Origin: Capillidium heterosporum
Taxonomy: Eukaryota > Entomophthoromycota > Entomophthoromycetes > Entomophthorales > Capillidiaceae
Assembly (NCBI GenBank): GCA_016630905.1
Contig: WBMQ01000009.1
Location: 434,001 to 498,000, forward strand
Direction of reading: 5' to 3'
Length of the DNA: 64,000 nt
The notes under the pieces are model-generated. The model was not told where the DNA came from and searched no databases. It worked only from the letters and a program-made list of their open reading frames with translations. A program made the position numbers and the translations under genes. Positions within the stretch are counted from its first letter, which is position 1. Every line of letters begins with the position of its first letter. Shown here piece by piece: positions 22,596-33,769 of this stretch.

Positions 22596-23614
22596 ATGAG
22601 TATCCTCGACCAAACTTTAGGTAGGTTCGTCAAGTATATGAGTGCCGACCTTTTGGACCAACCCAACAACGAAATTTCTATATTAGGCTCCTGGTATTTA
22701 TCACCTACTCAGCATGGTTTGGAGTATATATTTTATGCCACCTTGGCTTATTTAGGCGCAATGTTCGGTACCCGCATGTTGTTGAAACCAAAGTACTTTG
22801 CTTCCTATTTTACTTTGCTAATAGTGTTTTTATTAGTTCACCTCAAGCTAAGCTGTTGAAACTGTACACCAATGCCAACCCAATGACCTTGATAGAGAAA
22901 TTAATTTTGCTGAGTTGCTTTTTCTCTTGGTCGTTAATCTTATACTACAAATTGGTGCACAACGAGTTGATGGCGTTGTTACAACCGTGTCACATGAACC
23001 TTTTGTTGCTTAGTTTTATTATAGTTACCCCCAAGAACTACAACCTTCCTCACTTTTTATTTAATGTCTATACCTGCTCGCTGTGGACTACGTAAGTTTT
23101 TTACAAGTTTTATTTTGCTATTTATATTTTTGTATACTGATTTCATCTATTTTAGTTTCGTTGCTATAGCTACACCCGATTTACGTGGTTACGATACGCT
23201 TTTAGAGATCTTCAACTTCTTTTTCGGTACTATAACTAACTTTACCAGTAACACTAACTTCTACTTCTAGAACACTACCTTCTCTTGTTAGCACCTTTCT
23301 TTTTATACGTTTCCGACCGTTACGTTTTGTTCCCTGCCTCCATAAAGGTAGCTGCCGTATCTTTCAGCATCGTCCTCCTATATCATTACCCCATCTTACA
23401 TACGGTTGCTTTGACCACCGGCGCCAACGTCAACTACCTACTTTCGCCCCCTTTGGGACCTTTGGAGCTTTTCGGTAGATACTACCGGTTAGTCATGGGA
23501 TCGGGATCCTTCTTGTTATCTTTAGCTTTCCGATTCACATTCTCAGCCCTCTTGTTCACTACCTTGGACTTCTTACGTGGAACTAATACCTCGGGCAAGG
23601 CCAAGACCAATTAA
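22596..23614 (+). CDS. TMEM164-like multi-pass membrane protein
   Basis: Four exons: 22596-22792, 22837-23091, 23156-23226, 23271-23614. They join to 288 residues with about seven hydrophobic segments. The order LLQPCHMNLLLL in the middle, EHYLLLLAPFFLY, then HTVALTTGANVNYLLSPPLGP and a final helix follows TMEM164 proteins. In that family a Cys in the PCH-type motif and a downstream His are implicated in acyl transfer during ether-phospholipid synthesis; the PCH and a later conserved-looking His (in YPILHT) are visible here. Location is expected in ER or other internal membranes. Introns are 44-64 nt. Function by analogy only. Confidence 0.65.
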
Positions 23615-24118
23615 GGCTCTTTGAGAGGGAAATCTTTGCGTATTTTTTGTCATTTCAAATATCTTAGATTTATAAATGTTAGTTTTCTAAAACTGTGTGG
23701 TGTTTGTAGTTTGGTTAATTATAATTGCCTGTTTAGTTAATAGTATATTATTTCTTGATTTAATTGTGAATTGTAGGACCCACTTCAGTCTTTTATCAAG
23801 ATACATATGCCTGTATCTGAATTTCGTTATTTAGGTGAGGGCTCCTTGGTATATTTGAACTGTGAATTTTATAAGCAGTCTACTGATCTTTTAAATATAT
23901 TTGGATTGAAAGCTCGATACTTTTAATTAATATCTCGTATATGCTTTTAATGGCTGATTCTAAGTGCTATAGTTTTAACTTATATCACAATCAAGAGTTC
24001 TCCAACTGAAGTTACATTACTTAAGATGAAGTTTTGAAATCAGACGTATTACATTTTTGGAGGTAATATACATAGCAATTTATTTCCTTTAAAATAACCT
24101 CTATTGTCCGATATACGT
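23615..24118. other. Intergenic between convergent genes
   Basis: AT-rich 3'-3' spacer; nothing recognisable. Confidence 0.4.
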
Positions 24119-25619
24119 TTAAATTTGGAAGACCAAAGCGTTGCCATCATCCGACCCAGTGATAACTTTGCCATCTCTACATTAATAAAGCAGTTAGCAA
24201 CTAAACATCAATTGAAAAATACTTGTTGGTAGTGAAATCCAAGATCGAATCCTGATGCCCCTTGAAAGTCTTGAGGTTATCTCCAGTCCTAACGTCCCAA
24301 ACTTTAACGGTCTGGTCGACTGAACAACTAATAAGGATGTGGGCATGGACTTTGGACCAAAGTAGTTTGATGATGGAGTCGTCATGGGACAAGGTTAGGC
24401 GCAACCGTAAAGTGGTAACGTCGTAGACATTAATCTTACCGTCGACACCACCAGTAGCACAGAAAGGTAAGCTAAGTAAAAGAAATGGGATGAATAAGAG
24501 GACAGAGTATAAATCTTTTAAACTTACCCGTTGGAAAATCCAACAGCTTCAACCGATTCTGAATGATCCTGGAACGAACTCAAAATCTTCAGCTATTAGC
24601 AACAAAAGTACTCAAATACAAAATACCTGGAAATCAGTGAGACGAATGAGTTTAGCAGTACTGTCGGTAGATCCAGTCAAAGCCAAGGTATCATCCGAGT
24701 TGATAGCCAAACAGGTGACTGCTTCCTGGTGGAACCTACCATCCTCTAAACAAAAATTAGTATACATCCTACGAGTTATCAAAATTACCAGCCATCAAGC
24801 TTGTGCAAAACTTTAGCGTTGACGGGATCCCACTTGATAAAGGAGGTGTCATCACTAGCCGACAGTATGAGCTTCCCGTTGTTGGTAAACTGAACCGCAG
24901 TTGACGGGGCCGGTATGGTTGATAAATACGTTCATCACGACGCCGGTTGGGACTTTGAACAACCACAAGGTACCGTCGTTACTACCGGCTAACAATACGT
25001 TACCGACAGGATGAAACTTCAACCATATGACCTCGTCGGGACCTTCTAGGCGACAAGCCAACTTTCCATCGGCAACGTTGAATACTTGGATCTTACCATC
25101 CATACCACCAGTAGCTACAAGACTTCCGTCGAAGTTAAAGGCGCAAGTGATGACTGAATCGGTATGTCCTTAATAATAAATTAAGTTAAAATTTTATATA
25201 AAGGATAGTACAGTACCTTCAAGCTTGTATAAAGCCTCTCCATTGGTTAAATCCCATACGTAGGCGTTGTCATCTCCTCCACCACTAACAACCAAGTTTG
25301 GCTGAGCTGGATTGATGTCTAAACTAAATACTGGCTCTATAGAATGAAAAAGCTTAGTATCAAGGAAATAGTTCAAATGCAAATTACCTTTATGCTCGAA
25401 AAAGCCTTGGATACTATCATCTTCAAAGATAATCTCATTGTTCTCATCGTCTTCCATAGGCTCCCCTTCTACAAAATTTGAGAAAGTAAATTCAAAATTA
25501 TAGTTACGTTCGTAATCGTTGATATCCAACTCTTCCTCCTGCTCTATATCTTCAGCTTCTACCGTATCATCGATAACTTCTACACGATTGCCAGTGTTGT
25601 CGTAAAGTTCTTCTTCCAT
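24119..25619 (-). CDS. SQT1: Sqt1/AAMP WD40 ribosomal-protein chaperone, two +1 frame breaks
   Basis: Eight exons: 25619-25508, 25468-25388, 25336-25217, 25168-24789, 24745-24627, 24592-24528, 24471-24223, 24176-24119. An acidic N-terminus (EAEDIEQEEELDIND) leads into WD40 repeats such as SGGGDDNAYVWDLTNGEALYKLEGHTDS, split here by an intron, matching Sqt1/AAMP. In yeast Sqt1 loads ribosomal protein uL16 (Rpl10) onto 60S subunits. The exon sum is 1184 nt: the repeats stay intact only if one base is skipped near 24899 (HTGPVN to AVQFTNNGK) and one near 24799 (VLHK to LMAEDGRFH), giving 393 residues. The first two introns (39 and 51 nt) are multiples of three without stops. The start is the first ATG; the frame is open further upstream without an ATG. 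Confidence 0.8.
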
Positions 25620-26358
25620 TTGGTATAAATTTTCTAGCTGAGCTCGTATCTGTTTGAATAAACTTTTTGATTTTGACTGATCGAAATTTATACCCAAAAT
25701 TTTAGGTGCTCTCAGAACATGGTCAAATAATTACTAATACAATTTCTTGGAACCTCAACTATTGGATGAATTAGTCCACTTTTCAAATTGGATATGGAAA
25801 GTGACATAATATTGGATTAGGATTCAGTTATTGATTAGAAATGTATAGCTTGAAACTAGCAATTTTTGGTTCAGATCCAAGTTATATGAAGACTAGAAAA
25901 CAATATAGAAGGTTCTAGTATAGCCAGCATGAGGAATATGCACTAAAAAGAATGATACTAACATTCATTTGAATAAAACTTTGATTTTCAATTAGGGTGT
26001 TGCTCATTACGTTTATGGGTTTGTTATATATGAAGCATAATTGAGCATTCCTTCTACATATATATATTTCAGCTGCAACTTAACATGCCATCGTTAGGCT
26101 ATTTGTACTTCTACATTATAATGAGTGTCCAGTTATTTTTGGAATGTCATATGCAGCAGTAATCCTTAGAATATTCTAAATTTCAAACAAGTGTACATAA
26201 TGTAAATGTAGCTATGTTGTAATAGAACAGTCTACTTTGTATAAAAGTCGAAACTATACATTCCCTAAAAGCTTTTATTTGATGCACACGGCTGGATAGC
26301 ATGGATCTATAGATATAAACAACAAATTTTACTATTGCATTTTGTAGGATCCCAATAG
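25620..26358. other. Intergenic, no gene seen
   Basis: AT-rich spacer containing the SQT1 promoter side and the kinase 3' side. Confidence 0.4.
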
Positions 26359-27903
26359 TTAGAGGTCCTGAGTGAGGTGGTGAAAGTGGTTGGGGGAGCC
26401 TTTGCAGTTGGTGCAGCAGGACATGAGTTTGATACCAGGATCGTTGAGAGCAGCTTCAACGGTGATACGTTTAAGTGGGTCTGGGTTGAGGAGGCCGTGG
26501 ATGACTTTGCTAGCTTTTTTGGAGGGCATGGAGTCAAAGGTCTTACTTCTATAGTAGTCGACCGATAGAAACCTATTGAAGTGAGGGTCGTTGGGGCGAG
26601 TTGATTGCCAAGGTAGTTGTTGTGTGTTCATGGCGAAGTAAACGACACCAACTGACCAGAGATCGACGCAGCGAGGGTCGTAAGCTTCGCCTAAGAAGAT
26701 CTCGGGAGCCATGTAGGGTTCGGAACCAGCCATGCCGGTGATGGTCAAGAAGTTATCTTTGTGCTCAAAGGGAGTACGGTAGACTACTGAGCACCCAAAG
26801 TCAATTAATTTAAGGATGCCAAAGTCATCAACGACAAAATTCTCCGGCTTGATGTCTCTATGTACGATACCCATGGACTGGAGGTACTGAACACCCTGCA
26901 GCATCTGGACAAAGTAGCAGTCGATCTCAGATATTGTCATTACACCGGACTGAGCGATGAGGTACAGCTGGTGGGGGCAGTACTCCATGACTTCATACAC
27001 GTGGTCTGCCTCGAATACCAGGTCAAAGGTACGGATCATGCTGTGGTGCCGCAGCGACGAGGAGATGCAGAACTCGGAAGTCACCTTCTTGAGGTACTCG
27101 CGCTCGGTTTCGTTGGCACGCTTAAGACGGAACTCCTTGACAGCGAACAGTTGGCCGTGCGGCTGCTGCATAAGGCGGACGGTACCTCCCGTTCCCTTAC
27201 CAAGGACCTGACGGGTACGACCATACTTCTCACGGATTGAGGAGGCTTTAGAGACGACACCGCTGGGTTCCACCTCCCCGCAGTTTTTATTAATTAAGGT
27301 CTTGGCCACGTGGGAGCTGGCTCGTGAAATGGTCCGTGCTTCAGGATGCAACTGGTGGGGGAGGGCAGAGTTATTGACATTAGGTGGGAATAGGTTGTTT
27401 CCTTTATTAGTTGGAGTCTTGTTGCTTGGGGATTTGATGGTTGAAGGTGGAGGTGATACGGTTTCATTGGTAGGTATGCGTTTATTAGGTTCTACAAGTT
27501 CACTCAAGAAGGACTGACGACGGGAAGTTGCCGGTTGTAACAAAGGAGAGGAGAGTTTGTCCTCGTAGTTGGAAGATGGTCTTGCTGATGAAGCTTGCGA
27601 AGCATTAGAGTCGAAGTCGTATTTGCTGCGCTGCGTTTGGTTTGCATCAAGTTGGGAATCTGGAGTATAGGTGTTGAGCAACTCTTGCAATACAATCTTG
27701 GGTTTAGCAATGCAAAGAGGGGAGTCATAGCTACCAAAGGCACATCCCTTGTCTAAACAAAGGCTAGCGCATTGAGCTTTAGCTTTAGGCTGGCAGAGCG
27801 CGATGGAGGCTCTGGAACAGCCATTCTTCTGAAGGAAACTGCCTTCTGCTTCATCTCGAGTAAGAGGAAGCCAAACTAACTGGTCGGTAATTGCTTGAGG
27901 CAT
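26359..27903 (-). CDS. HAL/NPR-type fungal Ser/Thr protein kinase
   Basis: Intronless, 514 residues. The N-terminal 220 residues are Ser/Pro/Asn-rich and probably disordered, with an unusual cysteine-rich start (six Cys between residues 29 and 64). The kinase domain runs from about 228 to 490: glycine loop GKGTGGTV at 235-242, ATP-site Lys256, HRDIKPEN at 348-355, DFG at 368-370 and APE at 399-401. The stretch YDPRCVDLWSVGVVYFAM and the subfamily-typical DxxGILKLIDFGCSVV place it with the fungal-specific Hal4/Hal5/Npr1 kinases, which stabilise plasma-membrane K+ and nutrient transporters. Three further Cys close to the C-terminus (496, 497, 500) could pair with the N-terminal ones or bind metal; that is inference. 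No frame disruption. Confidence 0.88.
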   Translation of the reverse strand: MPQAITDQLVWLPLTRDEAEGSFLQKNGCSRASIALCQPKAKAQCASLCLDKGCAFGSYDSPLCIAKPKIVLQELLNTYTPDSQLDANQTQRSKYDFDSNASQASSARPSSNYEDKLSSPLLQPATSRRQSFLSELVEPNKRIPTNETVSPPPSTIKSPSNKTPTNKGNNLFPPNVNNSALPHQLHPEARTISRASSHVAKTLINKNCGEVEPSGVVSKASSIREKYGRTRQVLGKGTGGTVRLMQQPHGQLFAVKEFRLKRANETEREYLKKVTSEFCISSSLRHHSMIRTFDLVFEADHVYEVMEYCPHQLYLIAQSGVMTISEIDCYFVQMLQGVQYLQSMGIVHRDIKPENFVVDDFGILKLIDFGCSVVYRTPFEHKDNFLTITGMAGSEPYMAPEIFLGEAYDPRCVDLWSVGVVYFAMNTQQLPWQSTRPNDPHFNRFLSVDYYRSKTFDSMPSKKASKVIHGLLNPDPLKRITVEAALNDPGIKLMSCCTNCKGSPNHFHHLTQDL

Positions 27904-30840
27904 AGGTAAATAGCTGCAAAGTAAAAGTTAATCTACACTGTACTCGTGAATATAAGTTGAAATGTGCCTGCTCACGAAGAAGAAGCAGGGATAAGTTGGA
28001 TTAGGTAGATAGCTCAATTTAAATCGAGTTGGAAAATGCAGGCTCACCAGGTTGACTTTAGTAAAAGGCTGTTTAAAGTCACAACTAGCGAGTAAATAAG
28101 CGAATTAAGGCTAATTCTATCTATCACGATTTTAGTATATACATTATAGAGAATCCATACCTTTAGCTTTAAAATACGGCTGATGTAAAAGAAGACGGGT
28201 TTACTTCAGGCTGAGTCCCAATACCTTGATCGAATCGCCTAAACTTCGCTGCGTACACTTGGCTTCCAAACTTCTAAGGACCCAAGTTAAAGAAACTGAG
28301 AGGGTTGATGGTACTGATCAAACAATTGTTTGAAAACAAATTTTCAAAAGAATTCAGAAATACAATTGTGAGAATTTTTCTTATCAGCTCCTTTAAATTT
28401 AGTTCCTGAACTTGAAAACCTTAAGCGCTCCTGAGGTTGCATGCTTTGTGCTTTAGCTTGATGGATTGCTATTTTAGGCTTCGCAATGCGCCAAGTTAAG
28501 CCAATTGAACGGATTTCACTTTGGAAGCAGGCTTCTTTGAAATGTTTGGTAAGACTTATGATCAAATGGATGGTTTTCAAGCCATAAGCTGAAGGCTGAT
28601 GGACGGATTTCCATCCAAACAATTTACTGTGATCCGTTGATTATTGGCTTAATCTCGTATTTTCAAGGGTTTACTAACCAAAAGCTAATTTTAACGCGAT
28701 GGAACACAATGAGTTGACAGGTTGGGATAAATTTACAAACCTACAAGCTTTATTTATGATCAGAGCCTAACTACCCGTCAATATTAGAACCATCCATCCA
28801 ACATGTCAGATATTAGGAGTATACATTTAGCCCATTGGCTTGATTTTTGAACTATTTACCTTTTCTACAAATCCTTGTCGGAGAATATCTAATCTATTCT
28901 AGATTCTTATCAGAAATGAAAGTTCCAGGAATTCGATCAAACTGACAAATCAATGCATACAAAGTTTTACAATAATCTGGAGGACTGATCTTCAACACCC
29001 AACTATCCCAAAGCTTCAAGCCATAACCGACTAATAATTAGAACATACACTCCAATTTATGGGGCAGGCGTTTTAGTCTACAAACATTGGTGTGGAATTG
29101 GCAAGTAGTTAGATCCAGAATCCTATAGCCCGGCGTTTACACCCAAAAGTTTTGAAATGAAAGTTAATTAGCTTAAATACACCTTTACCTAGAGTTATTT
29201 GTACATTTGTCAAATTAATTGGAAGAATGTAGATTCAATATTGGGAAATTTGAAGAAATAGCTGTATCTTAAATTAGTGTATAACTATAAATTTTACAAA
29301 GTCTAAAAAACAATATATCCAGTATAATCGAAGGTGCATTGATACTTACTCATCAAAGAGAAATTATGTTTGCTATAAAGCCAGATATGTTACAGTACCT
29401 ATTCAATTAGCGTTCATAGCAAACTATCAAATTCAATGTAAAACTCCATTATTGAAAAAAATAATAAAAGTAATCAGTGGGAGAGAAATTTAAAGCTGTG
29501 GAGAACTTAAACCAATAAGGATAAGGTGTAGTGTAATTAGTGTAGCAAGTTTCCGATATGTATATATATTATATTTTCTTGGATTACTAAATCTCCAACA
29601 ATCCAACAGAAACATCTGCTCTATATAGATGCTATTAAAGTCTTGAAAACTATAAAATACAAGTGTTCCAAGCTACATCAACTTTTAAATATTAAGTTGA
29701 AAGTAATTTGACAAATTTTCAAGATGCAAGAGGGAGGCCAATGTTATGACCTAATACTAACGAAGGCGATATTAGTAGCGAACTGTCTCAGCTTTGCCAT
29801 ATCTAAAATTTTAGGTACATCAATTCTACTTTGCATGCTCTACTCACATGCAATGGAGCTACTTATAGATATATTTGACAATGCAGCAAAGGAAGCAAGT
29901 TTACACATGTACCAATAGTACTGCTTTCCATTTATATAAGTTTGAGTAGAACCAATGATCAAGCAATCACAACTTACAGCGAACTTATTATAATGATAGC
30001 TCAACAGATGTGTTACATGCTGATAATGATGCACTGCAAAAAATTCACATTGAATCTACTTGGTTTTGTAGCTGGGATTGTGGGTCTAAATTTTGTATTG
30101 TACAAAATAGTTAGCCGAGATCTTTGTCTTTGCATGTGTAGTCCTGATTATATTTGAGTTACGGGGAAATCTACACAGTTTAATGAGCAGCTATAGGTCA
30201 AAGTTGATTCACCTCTGTCGATTGGTATGATCCTATTTGTCGTCTATAGCAGGTGTTACATCAACTTTATTGAGACTAAACAGACAGTCTTCGTAGTACA
30301 GCTCTTCGGTGATGCCATATTTAATACGATCAAAATATATCAAATTACCCATTATAAAGGCACTTTACAAGATAATAAAACCAAAGACGAGTAAGTTAAT
30401 ATAGGTATCTTGCTTAGGTGTAGGTCAAGTTCATCAATAAATTAAAATTAAGGTTTATAGTGTTATATTTTTAAGGACATTAAGCTTTAGTATAATTTAC
30501 ATTATATCAATAAAGATGTATTTGTAAACTTTAACTCTATATGGTATATCTATACAAGCCTTATAAGTTGTCATTTATATCAATTAGCGATACATTGGTA
30601 TTCTTAAATGGACTAGTATTTCAGATTCCTAAATATATTACTTATCTATTAAATATAGTAAAAATAGTGAAATCAAAACCACAAACCAAAGGATCTATAT
30701 TTATAAATCTATTACTGTTAAAGATGAACGATAGCAACCCTAGCTTCGTTGGAGTTGTTGACTTTGACAAGGAAAAAGTGATCCAAACAGTCGCTCCTAA
30801 AGTACATTCTATTGTTAGTCAGCAGATGGCATAAAATATA
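27904..30840. other. Long spacer with short, unassigned open frames
   Basis: About 2.9 kb. Most is plain AT-rich DNA. Three places have open frames that might be small or decayed genes but cannot be supported: 28344-28622 minus (92 codons), 29724-30157 plus (two hydrophobic frames of 64 and 71 codons in sequence), and 30541-30834 plus (97 codons, whose last 36, from an inner ATG at 30724, have coding-like composition and stop 6 bp from the POP1 stop). No recognised domain in any of them. Confidence 0.35.
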
Positions 30841-33118
30841 TTACCTCTGGCTTCGGCTGAAGACATCTAAAAGACAGTTTAAAGTGACGTGAGCGACAGC
30901 AGTAGCCTGTCCCAACTTGAAGTTATAGTTACCCAATGTTATATACCCGGCTAACACGTCCAATTCCTTATCAACCATATAGAGTTGATGATCCTAAATA
31001 TACAATTTAGAAAATTAAAATTAAAATGAGATACCTTAGTTTTAGAAGTGGTAGTCTTACTCAACATCTCAATCTTGGAGAAGGTGTCAAAGTTGGGTAA
31101 GTAGATCCTTGCTAGATCCAACTTACCACCCTTACCTAACAACGTCAATTTGACAGGCACTAAAACTGTATTGAAATCCACTTGATCGAAGCTTAAATCC
31201 AAAGCACGCTTCTTACAGATCTGGTTGAGAAAGTTCGGTAATTCGGTCTCTAACTTATGCCTATCCAAGTCATTCTCCTGGATCTTAGGCTTCAGCCACT
31301 TGTCCACCAAAGTTTGGTTGAGTGCCCACCCATTTTCACCAACTAACGCATCAAACGGTATACCAAAGGGACGCGCCTCATCAAACTTTTCAAAGTTGAC
31401 TCGTTTAGATTTGGGCCGCTTTTCAAATTCAACTATACACTGTTGCTCTTGCTCACAGTTCCAAATGGCACCAGCACTAGTAGTCGGGTAATCTACCGGG
31501 AAGGCCTGTCTCTGCTCAAAGCTTTGGTACTGCATGTAGGCGGTCAAACCATCCTCCCTACAGCCACAGAACACAAATTGACGCCACATATCTAGGGCAT
31601 ACTCCGAGGGCATCATTACCTGGAAGATGTCAGGTGATTTGATTCGAATTAGAAGCGGGATACGATTGTCAGTTGAAGTTGGAGTTAGCGATGTGCCAGG
31701 GATTAAATTCTAAAGTTTTGGTAAGTTTTGATAAAAGGTAGTGTACCTTGGATTTACGCATGTCGATCCCTTTCTGGCGGTTCCTGCCCTTCTGTAAAGT
31801 TTCAAAAATAACTTTGCTGTATATGGTTGAAGTTGCAAGCTTATCATCCCAATTAAGTATCATGTCTCTCTCGTTGGAAGGTAGCTTTACGAGTATCGAG
31901 CTAGTATTTCCGAATAACCCTTGTGGAAGTTCCTTACCAAGATTGGTTTTACTCCTACAGTTGGTGTTGTCGGCAATTAGTTATATAAAATTGATTTACC
32001 TTAATCTAGGATCGTAAATGGTGACGGCATAAAGCGTCTCGTTTTGCAGGTTTTCCGGGCAACTGACAATATGGGTCCATACCTGTTGATTAAATTGGGG
32101 GTTATGAAGCATTGTATCTTGGGGATCCGCGATATCTAGCGCCTTGTAGAGAATCTGTCTTGATTTAGGACCGTTGAGTTCAAAACAGCTTAAATCGGTT
32201 CTTCTATCTTGGACCTTAATATCGAGGTTGTCTCTCTCAATTACTTCGATGAGGGTGTCCTTAATAGATGTAAAGAGGGTAGGATGACATCTTAGCCAAA
32301 TTTTGGGTTCCGAATCCGAACCACGAACTATTAAGGAAACTGGGCCTAGCAGTTGGAAAGGATAGCTTAATTCTTGATAAAAGTCGACATCTAGTATCCT
32401 TCTTCCAGTTTTATATCTATGTAACAGTTAAATACCTGTGACCTAAAATGCAAAGTAAAATATTACCTGGAACTAGTGACGGGTACAGCTAGCGGATCCA
32501 AAAATCTAACTAAAAGCTGGTGATAAATAATATCAATTTGTCCATCCAGTTGTAAGGTGGTGTAGTAGGACAGATCATAAATTGAACAGTGACTTCTACG
32601 TGCGCGGTATCCGGCTCTATGCCCTTTAGAAGTAGGTTTTATGGGCTAATAGAGGTTAGGGATTGTCAAACAATTAAAAGATACCAGGGCATATCCGAAT
32701 AGTGTCTTCATATGAAAACGTTTAGCATGCCAAATATGAGTTGGTAGCCAAGTTTTAGTTTCTATTAAAGTTAACAAAGTACATCAGTTTCTAAATATAC
32801 TTTGACGGCGTAGGTACTCCAGCTTTTTGGCTTTAGCGAATACTTTATACCTTTGAGAACGTTTACGTTTTATCAACGTCTCACTAATCTAATATCGATT
32901 TTAATGAATTAAGTTTCAAGGTTGGCTATACCTCGCGACTAGATCGCACCCTCAACCTAATAGGCAATCGTTTACTGTTATAGCTAGCAGTTCGACGTCT
33001 TAAATGCCTTGGTAAAATTTGAAAGGCACGTTTATGTTTATCTCGTCTTCATATTTTCATTTTAATTGCTTGAATAATTGGAAAAATAATACCTTAACTT
33101 TTTAACTAAAGTATGCAT
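30841..33118 (-). CDS. POP1: Pop1, RNase P / RNase MRP protein subunit
   Basis: Nine exons: 33118-33093, 33046-32932, 32888-32801, 32761-32685, 32645-32467, 32416-32000, 31954-31747, 31709-31035, 30993-30841. They join in frame to 645 residues. Pop1 is the largest protein of RNase P and RNase MRP, which trim tRNA and rRNA precursors in the nucleus and nucleolus. Visible landmarks are FQILPRHLRRRTASYN and the HIWHAKRFHM motif of the Pop1 N-terminal domain. They are followed by the POPLD region around MMPSEYALDMWRQFVFCGCR with FPVDYPTTSAG, and a C-terminal domain ending GYITLGNYNFKLGQATAVAHV. It is shorter than yeast Pop1 (875) at the N-terminus. The start gives MHTLVKKLRRDKHKRAF. Nine small exons without any frame disruption. 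Confidence 0.9.
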
Positions 33119-33769
33119 CACCTTAACCTCATTTTGTCGATGCTATATATAATAATTGTACATTAATAAAGTCTAAATGTCTACTATGCAAAGTACTTCA
33201 ATGAATTTTCTTGTCTCTATAATACTTTTGACTATATTCAAATAGAAATTAGTTCAATACATAAAAAATATATATTACCATGAAAGTTTCCAAAATCATG
33301 TTTAGCTAATTTGTATAAGCTATGTTTAGTTTTCTTTAACTAAATTTAAAAAGGTACTTTTATCTTCGTTATCTGGGACCATAGTTCTCTTGTGTTGTGA
33401 ATGTAAGAAAGCAGCTCTTAGTTTCTTGATACATGAAGTTCAAATTTCTCACCGAATCTAAGTGCGAATGAAGTGAACTGTCCAATAAAGCAAAAAGTTT
33501 TGTAGAATCATTTAATATGTAAAATATTGCCACCAAGTTAGTCTGATACTAGCGAATTAAAATCAGTATCTAGTATCCTATTTGGCTATATTTGAATGTA
33601 GGCTCTAAGTTGATGCTACTCAAAGGGGGTATTTGACAAGCTTAACAAATTCATGTGAAGCTCAAAGTTCGTATTCTCTAGAAAAACTTTTGCATTCGAA
33701 AGGAAACAATTCAGTTTATAGAAAGAATCAATAGTCAAAACATAGATAGATAGATAGAATTATATAGGT
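33119..33769. other. Intergenic between divergent POP1 and UTP12
   Basis: AT-rich divergent promoter region of about 650 bp. A short tetranucleotide run (gata, 33745-33758) lies just before the UTP12 start. Nothing else supported. Confidence 0.4.

Noticed and set aside
24746..24790. A 20-nt intron or a GC-AG intron at the end of SQT1 exon 4
   Set aside because: 20 nt is far below the shortest intron seen here, and the GC donor context is poor; the normal donor at 24788 with one base skipped upstream gives the expected VLHKLMAEDGRFH.
24890..24929. A 40-nt GT-AG intron in SQT1 that would restore the frame without a +1 shift
   Set aside because: It would remove the conserved WD-blade start (INHTGPVN), and coding composition continues through it, so a one-base shift explains the conserved residues better.
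28344..28622. 92-codon frame with AKPKIAIHQAKAQ, similar to a few words of the adjacent kinase N-terminus
   Set aside because: The match is short and could be chance; no continuous alignment to the kinase gene could be found.
29724..30157. Faint resemblance of hydrophobic frames to insect chemoreceptor C-termini
   Set aside because: The window is otherwise fungal, the match is only a loose hydrophobic pattern, and no intact gene can be built.
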